From contig CAZUZO010000015.1 of NCBI GenBank assembly GCA_964624765.1, positions 1 through 34,497 on the forward strand: a DNA stretch of 34,497 bases. The letters run 5' to 3'. The DNA comes from JAGTVB01 sp964624765 (GTDB lineage Bacteria; Pseudomonadota; Gammaproteobacteria; HK1). Positions within the stretch are counted from its first letter, which is position 1; every line of letters begins with the position of its first letter. The notes beneath the pieces are model-generated. The model was not told the DNA's origin. It was given only the letters and a program-made list of their open reading frames with translations, and did no database searches. Of the stretch, positions 1 through 8,403 are shown piece after piece. The position numbers were made by a program, and so were the translations under genes.

Positions 1-55
1 CGAGCCGCCGTGCAACGCAGCTCAGGCAAGCGCAGTAATTTTTAAAACAGCTTCT
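1..55 (+). repeat. Repeat family A, truncated right half
   Basis: This matches the right-hand end of fuller copies at 12042-12187 (opposite orientation) and 17151-17295. The shared text includes the core gcaacgcagct, then caagcgcagt, and the terminal aaaacagcttct. The left half lies outside the window. It ends 37 bases before the first ArsR-type gene, so it may overlap that gene's promoter region. No coding potential is evident; it is probably a non-autonomous element. Confidence 0.75.
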
Positions 56-92
56 AAGTGAGGCCCGCCCAAGAAGTGTTCTTTGCTTAAAG

Positions 93-440
93 ATGCCACT
101 GGACGAACCCAATCCCGGAGAGCACACTGCCCTCACTGCCCAAGCGCTAAAAGCCATGGCGCATCCGCTGCGCTGGAAAATACTGTGCACCTTGGGCGAC
201 AAAGAGCTGCACTTCGGGGATATCGTTACTCGAAGCGGTACGTCTCCCAGCAATATCTCACGCCACCTCGAACAATTACGAAACAGGCGTATCGTGAGCT
301 CCCGCAAACAAGGCAACCGGGTGTTCTACCGCATCCGCAACGGGCAGCTGGTCATGCTCATCGCCACCATGCGAAGCGTGCTCTGTCCTGCCAACTTGGG
401 AGAGCAGCTACCGGACTCGCAACAAGGCGGGACCGAGTAG
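93..440 (+). CDS. ArsR/SmtB-family repressor, BigR/SqrR-like (candidate persulfide sensor)
   Basis: A 115-residue winged-helix repressor of the usual ArsR size. The opening helix (ALKAMAHPLRWKIL) and the recognition helix region (TSPSNISRHLEQLRNRRIV), followed by the wing GNRVFYRI, are typical of the family. The metal-site motif ELCVC is absent. Instead there are two cysteines, C32 (in KILCTLG) and C98 (in RSVLCP), 66 residues apart. BigR (C42/C108) and SqrR (C41/C107) have the same spacing and form a polysulfide bridge that releases DNA. I infer a regulator of sulfide or persulfide genes. The ATG at 93 has no obvious ribosome-binding site. The gene is convergent with its paralogue at 744-1076, and no target operon is adjacent. 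Confidence 0.88.
   Translation: MPLDEPNPGEHTALTAQALKAMAHPLRWKILCTLGDKELHFGDIVTRSGTSPSNISRHLEQLRNRRIVSSRKQGNRVFYRIRNGQLVMLIATMRSVLCPANLGEQLPDSQQGGTE
310..391. repeat. 82-bp perfect inverted duplicate shared with 772-853
   Basis: Bases 310-391 are identical, as reverse complement, to 772-853. The stretch encodes the wing and the last helix of both ArsR-type paralogues, ending just after the second sensor cysteine. Outside it the two genes diverge at many positions. The pattern fits recent gene conversion or a partial inverted duplication. Confidence 0.9.
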
Positions 441-743
441 ATCGTTGCGACAACCCTATCACGACCGCCGAAGCGGCAGAGCGGTGAGCAACTGGAGCGC
501 ACCAGACCGTAAGACAAAATTTTTCCATGATGCTCAGAGCTTGTGAAAAAACCGGGCCCGGCGGCGCACAGGCCAGGCGGACGGTGCCGAGCCGAAAGAC
601 CCATCGAGTAGATAGGCAAGCAGCGCGCACCACCCAACGCCGCTATCGTGGTGGGTACCAGGTTTCTTCTCAAACTCTCATTCGGCCGCCGGTATCATTG
701 CGGCCATAGCCTAGCATCGCTGTGCGGCTCAGGGCCATCGTTC
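441..743. other. Convergent intergenic region with degenerate repeat pieces
   Basis: This is 303 bases between the 3' ends of the two ArsR-type genes, with no convincing gene. Bases 531-551 (cagagcttgtgaaaaaacc) resemble, in reverse, the sequence around 9029-9048. Bases 634-648 contain a short motif (reverse complement cgatagcggcgttgg) that recurs near 9003-9016 and 27551-27566. They are probably decayed copies of a dispersed repeat. I see no clear terminator. Confidence 0.4.
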
Positions 744-1076
744 TTAATCTCGAGCGCTGGTATCGAGGTTAGCAGGACAGAGCACGCTTCGCATGGTGGC
801 GATGAGCATGACCAGCTGCCCGTTGCGGATGCGGTAGAACACCCGGTTGCCTTCCTTACGCCAGGTCACGATCCGTTTGCTGCGAAGCTGCTCAAGGTGC
901 TGTGACACATTGCTTTGTGACGTACCCGTCATATCGACGATCTCGCCCACCGAGAGCTCCTGACTTCCGAGGGTACAGAGTATCTTCCAGCGCAACGGAT
1001 GCGCCATGGCTTTTAGAGCATGGGCGGTGAGGATATTGTTCTCATCGGGCGCGGTTGGGTCTGAGAGTACACTCAT
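744..1076 (-). CDS. ArsR/SmtB-family repressor, BigR/SqrR-like paralogue
   Basis: A 110-residue paralogue of the repressor at 93-440, in the opposite orientation. It has the same winged-helix fold, with recognition helix TSQSNVSQHLEQLRSKRIV and wing GNRVFYRI. The cysteine pair C34 and C100 is again 66 residues apart, as in the persulfide sensors BigR and SqrR. The sequences differ in the N-terminal arm and first half but are identical in DNA over the last third. The start at 1076 has GGGAG about 13 bases upstream, longer than ideal. Whether the two proteins form heterodimers or control different promoters cannot be told from the sequence. Confidence 0.88.
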   Translation of the reverse strand: MSVLSDPTAPDENNILTAHALKAMAHPLRWKILCTLGSQELSVGEIVDMTGTSQSNVSQHLEQLRSKRIVTWRKEGNRVFYRIRNGQLVMLIATMRSVLCPANLDTSARD

Positions 1077-1127
1077 ATCGTCAATACTACTCCCATAATG
1101 GACACCGTGGTTAGCGTCTCGGCAAGC

Positions 1128-1997
1128 TCAAGGACTGGGGACCCTCTCCCTATCCTCGTCTGCCCGCACATAACCCGTCATGTCCCTGGCAATACAAATA
1201 ATGTCGGTGATCTTCCCATCGCGGTCTTTCATCGCGCTACGGGAGAACAGAATCGGTAGCCGGCGATCATCTTTGGCGATAAACCGCGCCTCAATGTTGC
1301 TAATCACACCGGTGCGGACCAATGCTTCCAGCCAGATACCCATAAAAGCACCTGCCTGCTCCGGCTCTGCCTCCTCGAAGACATCACCGATAGACAGGCC
1401 GTTCAACCCACCATCGGGATACCCGAGCATCCGGTACGCCGCCGGATTAGCCGACTTAATAGTTCCCTGGGGATCCAGCACCAGCAACGCTTCACCCATC
1501 GTATTGATGATATTCTCCAGATACTGTTTGGCCTGCTTGAGCTCCTCGGTGCGTGCTGCAACCTGCTCCTCCAGGATGCGGTTCAGCGCCCGTTCGCGTT
1601 CAATGAGTCTGAAGTAGGTGCTGATCTTGTTAATAAGAAGATTATCATCGATGGGCTTGAGCAGATAATCCACCGCTCCAATGGCATAACCTTTACGTTG
1701 AAACTCCTCAGTCTTGTAAGCGGCAGTCAAAAAAATGATGGGAATGTCCGCCGTCCGACGACGTATTTTCAACATCGATGCGGTCTGAAATCCGTCCATA
1801 TCGGGCATGTGGACATCGAGAATGATCAGATCGATACCCTTTACACCAAGCGCTAGCTGCAAAGCTTGGGACCCAGACTGGGCCTCAAAGATCTCGACAT
1901 CGATGTCGAGGTGCCGCTCGATGAGCTTGCGCAAGGCGTATAGGTTGTTCTCGTCATCATCCACCACCAGCAACTTGAAACTGGAATGCCGCTTCAT
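1128..1997 (-). CDS. Response regulator with receiver and PAS domains
   Basis: 289 residues. Residues 7-125 form a receiver domain with acidic pocket D13-D15, phospho-acceptor D61 (LIILDVHMPD), switch T91 (IIFLTAA) and K114 (YLLKPID). A coiled coil follows (about 130-160; RERALNRILEEQVAARTEEL), then a PAS domain (about 160-280) ending in a PAC-like segment. There is no DNA-binding or enzymatic output domain, so the output is probably through protein contacts or the PAS ligand. It lies 14 bases after the hybrid kinase at 2012-4387 on the same strand, so the two are probably co-transcribed and functionally paired. No strong ribosome-binding site precedes the ATG, consistent with coupling to the kinase gene. 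Confidence 0.88.
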   Translation of the reverse strand: MKRHSSFKLLVVDDDENNLYALRKLIERHLDIDVEIFEAQSGSQALQLALGVKGIDLIILDVHMPDMDGFQTASMLKIRRRTADIPIIFLTAAYKTEEFQRKGYAIGAVDYLLKPIDDNLLINKISTYFRLIERERALNRILEEQVAARTEELKQAKQYLENIINTMGEALLVLDPQGTIKSANPAAYRMLGYPDGGLNGLSIGDVFEEAEPEQAGAFMGIWLEALVRTGVISNIEARFIAKDDRRLPILFSRSAMKDRDGKITDIICIARDMTGYVRADEDRERVPSP

Positions 1998-2011
1998 GAC
2001 GATGCCCGAGC

Positions 2012-4387
2012 TTAAGCTCTCTCAGTACCCATCAACGCCACCGGCGCTGGCAGATAATCGGCCAGCAGATTCTTCAGTGCTACCGGGTTGACAGGTTTGG
2101 TGATCACGTCGTCTGCTCCGTGAGCCAGGCAGGACTGGCGGTCCAGTTGGTCGGTCGGCTCAATCAACGCCAGCACAGGCACTTCACGCAGGTGGGCCTG
2201 CGCGCGCATGTGCGCAATCACTTCGAAGCCGCTCATACCTGGAATCATAATGTCCATCAGCACCAAATCAAAGTCGGCATCCTGGGCGAGAGTCTCCAGC
2301 GCCTCGTCACCGTCGCCTGCTGCCGTCACGCGCAAACCCCAATGCTCCAGGATCGACGCCAGCTCCAACAGATTTCCCACTTCATCGTCGACGACCAGGA
2401 CACTGTGGGATGAAAAATCCGCTTCCGGCATCGACCGTGGCTCCACGCCCGCCACCTCATCGGCGTCGCATGCATCGTCTTGCGCTTCGGTGGGGACCGG
2501 CTCGAACCTCAACGGTAGAAAAAGGGAAAAAGTCGATCCGTGGCCCTCGCCGCTAATGAGGCCGATACGCCCCCCCATCAACTGAGCCAATTCCCGACTG
2601 ATGGACAACCCTAGCCCGCTACCCCCGTAACGACGTCGAGTCGAACCGTCCGCTTGCTTGAAAGCCTCAAAGATCAGTTCGTGTTTGTCCTTGTGAATAC
2701 CGATTCCCGTATCGCGCACACTGAGCACTACCGGTCTCTCGGTAGCATCAGCCTCGGTGTTGCGGCCTAGCCGGACTTGCACCTCCCCGTCCCGGGTGAA
2801 CTTCACCGCGTTGGAGAGGAAATTCTTCACGATCTGGCATACCCGATCACGATCCGAAACGATGGAGGATGGGGCATCTTGGTCGATTTCCAAAGCCAGC
2901 CTGAGCCCCTTGGTGTCAAACTGCGGGCGCACCAGATCGATCAGATCGGCCAGCAGCTGCGGCAGCTGCAAGGTCTCAATGCGAAACACCGTTTGCCGAG
3001 CTTCGATGCGCGAAAGATCGAGGACATTATCGATCAACCCCGCCAGATCGTTGGCGCACTGATAGATCACTCGGGCCTGCTTGGCTTCATCGGCAGACAA
3101 GCTTCCTATTGGCCGTTCAGCCAAGAGCTTTGACAGCAACAGGATGGAATTAAGTGGCGTTCGCAGCTCGTGGCTCATGTTGGCCAGAAATTCCGACTTG
3201 TAGCGGTTGGATTCCTCCAGCTCACGGGTATGGTCCCGAAGCGCCTGGCTTTTCTGGGCATGTTGCTCGGCTAACTCACTTAAGTTTTCTGCCAACGTGC
3301 GCAGCTCCGGTGGGCCGCGGCGGGTAAACCGAACCGCCTCGTCACCTTTAAGGGCACGTCCAACATTATCGGCCAGCTCTTGCCCAAACGCTTCCGCACG
3401 TACAGCCGCCCAACGGGCAACGACAAACACGATGATGATGAGCGCCAGTACAATGGCCAGGATGCGCATCTCTAAAGTGCGGCGAAACTCAACGATAGGG
3501 GCTGGATCGAGGCGCCGTCCCACCCAAAGCGGACCCGATTGCTCGGTGACGAACAAAGGTGCCCAGATGACCTGTTGCTCACCGCGCTTCCAGAGCGCGA
3601 AGTTGCCTTTGGCAAATATCTCCTCTAGCCCCGGGTAATCACGAAACGCCGTGGCTTGCGCATCGCTAGGCTTACCATAACGCAGATACGTGCCGTCATT
3701 GTGTACCCAGTACGTGTCCCGAAAGGCACTGGCAAGGCCACCCACGTCAACGTTGATCACCACCGACCCCACTGGACGGCCGTCGGCCGATCGGACCGTA
3801 GATGCCGCCGGATACCCAATGATGGGGCTGATGACTCTCAGCATCATGAAACGACGCGGATCCTGCGTCCCGGCACCGGCATCAACGCTAATGGGACCGA
3901 TCAAAAAGCCGCCGGGATTAAGCCGCATACCTGCCTCGATGAAAGCGGCCGAAGGCATGTCGGGCTCCCCCTTTCCCTGCCTAAGCTGGAGAGTGGTTCG
4001 ATCGCGCTCCATCCAGAACTGCACCTCACCGTTTCGGCTCAAGAACAGAATCGCAATCACATCGAGCTGGTCATGCAAAAAGCTATTGAGCCAGTCGCTA
4101 TAGCGCGACCGTGCCGTCTCCAGTGGAACCGTATCCTGGTCACTTCCATCGGGGGGGAGAAAAACCCCCGGCTCCGGTAGTCTTGCGAGGAGACGCGCCG
4201 TCTCATTGCGGCTAGCCAGATGTTGATCGAGATCGCGAAGCTCAGCCCGCAGGTTCTGAACGTGAGCTTCATGATGCAAGAGCTGTATACTGTCGAAAAT
4301 CAATGGGATATTGATGAACACGCCAGCCAGCAACGGTGCTAGGCCAAAAACACACAGAAAAAGAAATAGCTGAGTACGAAGCTTCAT
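2012..4387 (-). CDS. Hybrid sensor histidine kinase with C-terminal receiver
   Basis: 791 residues. An N-terminal membrane helix (about 6-31), a periplasmic sensor region (about 32-305, Cache-like in size and in its membrane flanks) and a second helix (about 308-325) lead to a HAMP-like linker and coiled coil. The HisKA box has H406 (LANMSHELRTPLNS). The HATPase domain shows the N box (KNFLSNAVKF), the G1 box (RDTGIGI) and the G2 box (GGSGLGLSIS). The C-terminal receiver has D712 (LVLMDIMIP) and K764 (ITKPVNP). The usual switch Thr/Ser is replaced by I742 (VPVLALIEP), so the receiver may signal atypically. The gene probably heads a two-gene operon with 1128-1997. The sensed signal is unknown. 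Confidence 0.93.
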   Translation of the reverse strand: MKLRTQLFLFLCVFGLAPLLAGVFINIPLIFDSIQLLHHEAHVQNLRAELRDLDQHLASRNETARLLARLPEPGVFLPPDGSDQDTVPLETARSRYSDWLNSFLHDQLDVIAILFLSRNGEVQFWMERDRTTLQLRQGKGEPDMPSAAFIEAGMRLNPGGFLIGPISVDAGAGTQDPRRFMMLRVISPIIGYPAASTVRSADGRPVGSVVINVDVGGLASAFRDTYWVHNDGTYLRYGKPSDAQATAFRDYPGLEEIFAKGNFALWKRGEQQVIWAPLFVTEQSGPLWVGRRLDPAPIVEFRRTLEMRILAIVLALIIIVFVVARWAAVRAEAFGQELADNVGRALKGDEAVRFTRRGPPELRTLAENLSELAEQHAQKSQALRDHTRELEESNRYKSEFLANMSHELRTPLNSILLLSKLLAERPIGSLSADEAKQARVIYQCANDLAGLIDNVLDLSRIEARQTVFRIETLQLPQLLADLIDLVRPQFDTKGLRLALEIDQDAPSSIVSDRDRVCQIVKNFLSNAVKFTRDGEVQVRLGRNTEADATERPVVLSVRDTGIGIHKDKHELIFEAFKQADGSTRRRYGGSGLGLSISRELAQLMGGRIGLISGEGHGSTFSLFLPLRFEPVPTEAQDDACDADEVAGVEPRSMPEADFSSHSVLVVDDEVGNLLELASILEHWGLRVTAAGDGDEALETLAQDADFDLVLMDIMIPGMSGFEVIAHMRAQAHLREVPVLALIEPTDQLDRQSCLAHGADDVITKPVNPVALKNLLADYLPAPVALMGTERA

Positions 4388-4611
4388 TGGAAGTATGCGG
4401 GTAGCCTAGGTGACGAGACATTTATCGTTCGCCGGAACGTGGCGACTGCCTGCCGAGCATGACCACTTGACGATACACCCTTGCACCCTGCTTTATGATT
4501 AGGTTGAATAGGGGACATAGTCGATGACAGCGTAGGCCTTAGAAGCGGGTTGTGAGCAGCTTCTCAGAGTCTGCCACGGGACAATCTGCCGAAAAAGAGG
4601 GGTGAGTAGGC

Positions 4612-6450
4612 GTGGTCCTTAGGGTTACGGGAACTGTTAGCTTCACACCCGACACGAAAGAAGTCTCAACGAGCATCCGGTCCAGGACGGTGGTGCTTAG
4701 CATTTCAACCGTCATGCTTGCCGGGTTGCAGCTTGCAGCCACCGGGAGTGTAGCCGCTAGCTCGGTATCCACCACAACCCACCGAGCCCCTTCATCGGAG
4801 CGGCCCCTATTCTCCGAAGCAGCCACGCAAGTCGGCATCGACTTTAGGCATTTTAACGGCTTGTCCGGCAAGTTCTATTTCCCAGAAATCGTCGGGGCCG
4901 GTGCGGCATTATTTGACTGCGACAACGACGGCGATCTAGACCTCTATCTCGTCCAGGGAACGACGCTCGAAGAAGGCAACGAGACGCCGCCGCTAGGGGC
5001 ACCCGACAGGGCTCTTGGTGGGCGCCTGTACCGCAACGACTTGGTGGTACGGGCCGACGGCACACCTCAGCTACGCTTCACCGACATCACCGAGGCAAGT
5101 GGTCTTCACGACCAAGGCTACGGCATGGGGGTAGCCACCGGAGACATCGACAACGACGGTTGGGTGGATCTCTACATCACCCACTTCGGTGCCAACCGAT
5201 TGTGGCGTAATCAGGGCGATTGTACTTTCTCCGATTGGAGTGCGCAGGCTGGAGTCGATGATCCGCGCTGGAGCGTCAGCGCAGCATTTTTAGACTATGA
5301 CCGGGACGGTTGGCTCGATCTATTCGTCGGCAACTATGTCAACTTCACCCTCGCCAATCATCGGCCCTGCTATGCCCCCACCAGCGCTCAGGACTATTGT
5401 TCACCGCAGATCTATGAGCCACTTCAGAACCGCCTCTATCGCAACCGAGGCGATGGCACCTTTGAGGATGTGTCCGTGCAGGCGGGCATTAGCCGTGAGT
5501 CTGGAGGCGCGTTGGGGGTAGTCACGGCCGACTTCAATGGCGACCGCTGGGTGGACATCTATGTCGCCAACGATGGTCGCCCCAATCAGCTGTGGATCAA
5601 TCAGCGAGATGGCACATTTGAGGACGAAGCGCTGCTCGCGGGCGCGGCGGTCAACAGAGACGGTGTTGCCGAGGGCAGCATGGGAGTGGATGCCGCAGAC
5701 TTCGACGGCGACGGTGATGAAGACTTATTCATGACCCACATCAGCGACGAGACCAATACAGTGTACGTCAATGACGGTCAAGGCTGGTTTCAAGACCGAT
5801 CGGTGCAGACAGGCCTGGGACCGCCGAGCCAGGGATACACCGGCTTCGGTACAGCGTGGATCGACTATGACAACGATGGCTGGCTCGACGTGTTCGTCGC
5901 GAATGGGGAAGTGAAGATCATTCCGGCGCTGGCGCGGCTTGGGGACCCCTACCCCCTGCACCAACCCAACCAACTGCTACGTAATCTAGGTGAAGGACGT
6001 TACGTAGACGTCACCGATCAGGCGGGAGACGCCCTTAAGCTTTCGCAGGTAAGCCGTGGCGCTGCTTTCGGAGACGTGGACAATGATGGCGACCTGGACA
6101 TCGTAGTGACCAACAACAACGGCCCAGCACACCTTCTGCTAAACGAGGTCGGTAACCGGTCCCACTGGTTGGGTCTGCGCCTGCTGACGCGTTCTGGCCG
6201 CGATGCGTTGGGTGCACGCGTCGTCGTTCATCGCCCCTCTAAACCTCCACTTTGGCGCCGCGCACGGACCGACGGCAGTTATGCTTCGGCGAATGATCCG
6301 AGGGTTCTGATAGGACTTGGAGGCAGCCCAGAGCTGACCTCGGTGCAGGTTCACTGGCCAAGCGGACACGTCGAGGAGTGGCGCCATCTGCCAGTGAATC
6401 ACTATTCCTCCCTGCGCGAGGGCGAAGGTCAGTCTTTGGAGCGGCATTGA
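4612..6450 (+). CDS. Secreted CRTAC1-type propeller with ASPIC/UnbV domain
   Basis: 612 residues from a GTG start with GAGGGGTG upstream. A later GTG at 4690 would give a more compact signal peptide. A hydrophobic signal (about 27-49, VVLSISTVMLAGLQLAATGS) is followed by seven FG-GAP/VCBS-like blades. Each has a calcium-type loop: DCDNDGDLD, DIDNDGWVD, DYDRDGWLD, DFNGDRWVD, DFDGDGDED, DYDNDGWLD and DVDNDGDLD. The last roughly 80 residues match the ASPIC/UnbV domain (DALGARVVVHRP to VQVHWPSGHVEEW). Such proteins are exported beta-propellers whose molecular function is mostly unknown. It is divergent from the kinase operon, and a TPR gene follows 5 bases later, indicating an operon. Confidence 0.9.
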   Translation: MVLRVTGTVSFTPDTKEVSTSIRSRTVVLSISTVMLAGLQLAATGSVAASSVSTTTHRAPSSERPLFSEAATQVGIDFRHFNGLSGKFYFPEIVGAGAALFDCDNDGDLDLYLVQGTTLEEGNETPPLGAPDRALGGRLYRNDLVVRADGTPQLRFTDITEASGLHDQGYGMGVATGDIDNDGWVDLYITHFGANRLWRNQGDCTFSDWSAQAGVDDPRWSVSAAFLDYDRDGWLDLFVGNYVNFTLANHRPCYAPTSAQDYCSPQIYEPLQNRLYRNRGDGTFEDVSVQAGISRESGGALGVVTADFNGDRWVDIYVANDGRPNQLWINQRDGTFEDEALLAGAAVNRDGVAEGSMGVDAADFDGDGDEDLFMTHISDETNTVYVNDGQGWFQDRSVQTGLGPPSQGYTGFGTAWIDYDNDGWLDVFVANGEVKIIPALARLGDPYPLHQPNQLLRNLGEGRYVDVTDQAGDALKLSQVSRGAAFGDVDNDGDLDIVVTNNNGPAHLLLNEVGNRSHWLGLRLLTRSGRDALGARVVVHRPSKPPLWRRARTDGSYASANDPRVLIGLGGSPELTSVQVHWPSGHVEEWRHLPVNHYSSLREGEGQSLERH

Positions 6451-6455
6451 GATCG

Positions 6456-8207
6456 ATGGCCATCCTGCCTAGTTCTGCCCATCGGGCGACCGTCTTAAGC
6501 GCGCTACGACGTTATCATTCCGAGCACATTGGGACTCCCAGGCGCAGCTTATCGGCACTATTCGCCGCTATCCTCTGTATCAGCCAAGCGAGCGTCGCCG
6601 GCCCTCAACCGAGTGGTCGCGAACACCTAATGGAGGTGCCTCGACCCGACCTGACCCAGGTCGAACAGCGGGTACGCGGGGAACTAGAAGCGGCGGCAGC
6701 GGAATTTTCGAATCTAGCGGGCGCTCCTCAGCTGTCGGACCAGGAGCTCGGCTCCGCTTACGGGGAGCTTGGAGCTCTCTACCACGCCCATCACATGGAT
6801 GATGCAGCGGAGGCTTGTTACCTAAACGCCGAGCAGCTGGTAGCGAGAGAGTTTCGCTGGCCGTACCTGCTCGGTTATCTGTATCAGAGACAAGGCCGGT
6901 TCAAACAAGCCTTGGCAGCCTACCGGCGCGCGCAAGCGGCGCAATCGGACTACCCGCCCCTTCGGTTGCGTCTCGCCGAAATGTACCTCTCGGTCGATCG
7001 ACCGGAACAGGCTCGGCCTCTGTTCACAGCCGCTCTGGAAACGGAGGAAAACTGGGCAGCGGCCACCTATGGGTTGGGTAAGATAGCCCTCCTCGAAGGG
7101 GATTATGAGCAGGCGCTCCAGTGGTTTCAGCAAGCCCTGCGCAGCGCGCCGCAAGCCAGCCGGGTCCATTACCAGATGGCCATGGCCTACCGTGGGCGCG
7201 GCGCTGTCGCCGAGGCACGCGCGCATCTCGCCCAGCGCGGGGATATCGAGCCACCCTTTTCCGATCCCGTCGTACAAACCCTCGAGCAGCTCGTCGCCGG
7301 CGCCCGCGTCCACCTGTACCGCGCCATGCAGGCCGTGTGGGCGAAAAAATTCGAGCGAGCGGCCCAGGAGTTTCGTCAGGTGGTCACGCTCGAGCCGGAG
7401 AATGTGTCGGCCCACGTGGGCCTAGCCAGGGCACTTTATCTGATAGGCAGACCCGCTGAGGCGCAAACCACCCTCGAAGCGGCACTGGTTCTCGCACCGG
7501 ACGATGCCCAGGCGCATTATTTTTTGGGGCGCCTATTACAGGAGGCCGAGTCAGATGCCGCCGCAAAGCCCCACTATGAGGCGACGTTGGCCACCGATCC
7601 CCATCACGGCGGGGCTCATTTCTTCCTAGCCAATGCTCTCATGCGTGCTCGCCAGTTTAAGCAGGCAGCCCGGCACTACGGTGAAGCGGCGCAACGATTA
7701 CCAGAAGATCTACCTGCCCGTCAGCTCCAGGCCATGGCACTCATCGCCACCCCAGGGCAACATCGGATGGCACGCGAACGCCTGGAAACAGCGATCAGCC
7801 TATATCCCCACGATCCGGTCCTCAAGCAGATTATGGCGCGGTTGCTGGCAGCGAGCCCGCAGGCTGCCTTACGCGATGGCGAACGGGCATTAGTGCTTGC
7901 CCGAGAGCTGCTCGAGCGAGTGAATAGCATCGAGCATGCCGAGACCGTGGCCATGGCCTATGCGGAGCTCGGCGATTACCGAGCAGCCACCGCCTTCCAG
8001 CAAGCGGCTATCGATGCTGCGGTTCAATGGGGGGGGATCGAGCTCATACCAGGGCTGCAGGAAAATCTGCGCCGCTACCAGGCCAACAAACCTTGCCGGG
8101 CACCCTGGCCGGAAGACGACCCGGTTTTTTATCCCCGTCCAATCCGAGGGGCGGAGGAGGAGGCCGTCGGCGGCGGGACAGCCAGCAGTTCCCCTCCCGT
8201 GCCCTAA
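6456..8207 (+). CDS. Secreted tetratricopeptide-repeat protein
   Basis: 583 residues using the ATG at 6456, five bases after the stop of the propeller gene. A longer in-frame start at 6378 would overlap that gene heavily and is less likely. A hydrophobic stretch (SLSALFAAILCISQASVA) ending near residue 48 looks like a signal peptide preceded by an unusually long N-region. The rest is almost all TPR helices, for example GYLYQRQGRFKQALAAYRRA, YGLGKIALLEGDYEQALQWF and HYFLGRLLQEAESDAAAKPH. It probably acts as a periplasmic scaffold for the adjacent propeller protein. The same pairing of TPRs and CRTAC1 propellers recurs at 19373-27500, where they are partly fused. Confidence 0.87.
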   Translation: MAILPSSAHRATVLSALRRYHSEHIGTPRRSLSALFAAILCISQASVAGPQPSGREHLMEVPRPDLTQVEQRVRGELEAAAAEFSNLAGAPQLSDQELGSAYGELGALYHAHHMDDAAEACYLNAEQLVAREFRWPYLLGYLYQRQGRFKQALAAYRRAQAAQSDYPPLRLRLAEMYLSVDRPEQARPLFTAALETEENWAAATYGLGKIALLEGDYEQALQWFQQALRSAPQASRVHYQMAMAYRGRGAVAEARAHLAQRGDIEPPFSDPVVQTLEQLVAGARVHLYRAMQAVWAKKFERAAQEFRQVVTLEPENVSAHVGLARALYLIGRPAEAQTTLEAALVLAPDDAQAHYFLGRLLQEAESDAAAKPHYEATLATDPHHGGAHFFLANALMRARQFKQAARHYGEAAQRLPEDLPARQLQAMALIATPGQHRMARERLETAISLYPHDPVLKQIMARLLAASPQAALRDGERALVLARELLERVNSIEHAETVAMAYAELGDYRAATAFQQAAIDAAVQWGGIELIPGLQENLRRYQANKPCRAPWPEDDPVFYPRPIRGAEEEAVGGGTASSSPPVP

Positions 8208-8262
8208 TGCATCGGATCGGGCTGCAACATCGATAGACCGCCGCTCAAGCGTTATATGGCCA

Positions 8263-8391
8263 TGGTCATCGTTTCGTCAGGGTTGCTCTGGAGCACACCG
8301 TTGGCGCCCAAGCCTGCGGCAGCCGACCCCTTGCACCAAGGGGCCGGCTGCCCCAAGGGCAAAGGTAATCCAGCTGCCGACACGATGACCA
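8263..8391 (-). repeat. Repeat family B, internally deleted copy
   Basis: This begins tggtcatcgtttcgtcag and ends with the inverted cgatgacca. It aligns as reverse complement with the longer copies at 16849-17045 and 34191-34386, but lacks about 67 bases from the middle. It sits between the TPR gene and a convergent sulfur-globule-like gene. It is non-coding and MITE-like. Confidence 0.8.
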
Positions 8392-8403
8392 ACGCCCGTT
8401 ATA

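Noticed and set aside
326..709. Short ORFs over the convergent ArsR 3' region
   Set aside because: They overlap the 82-bp duplicate and repeat pieces and show no family features.
6378..6455. Upstream start for the TPR gene
   Set aside because: It would overlap the end of the propeller gene by over 70 bases and add no signal-like sequence; the ATG at 6456 is a natural coupled start.
6822..7415. 197-residue minus-strand ORF inside the TPR gene
   Set aside because: Antisense shadow in GC-rich DNA; no recognisable domain, while the plus strand has clear TPRs.
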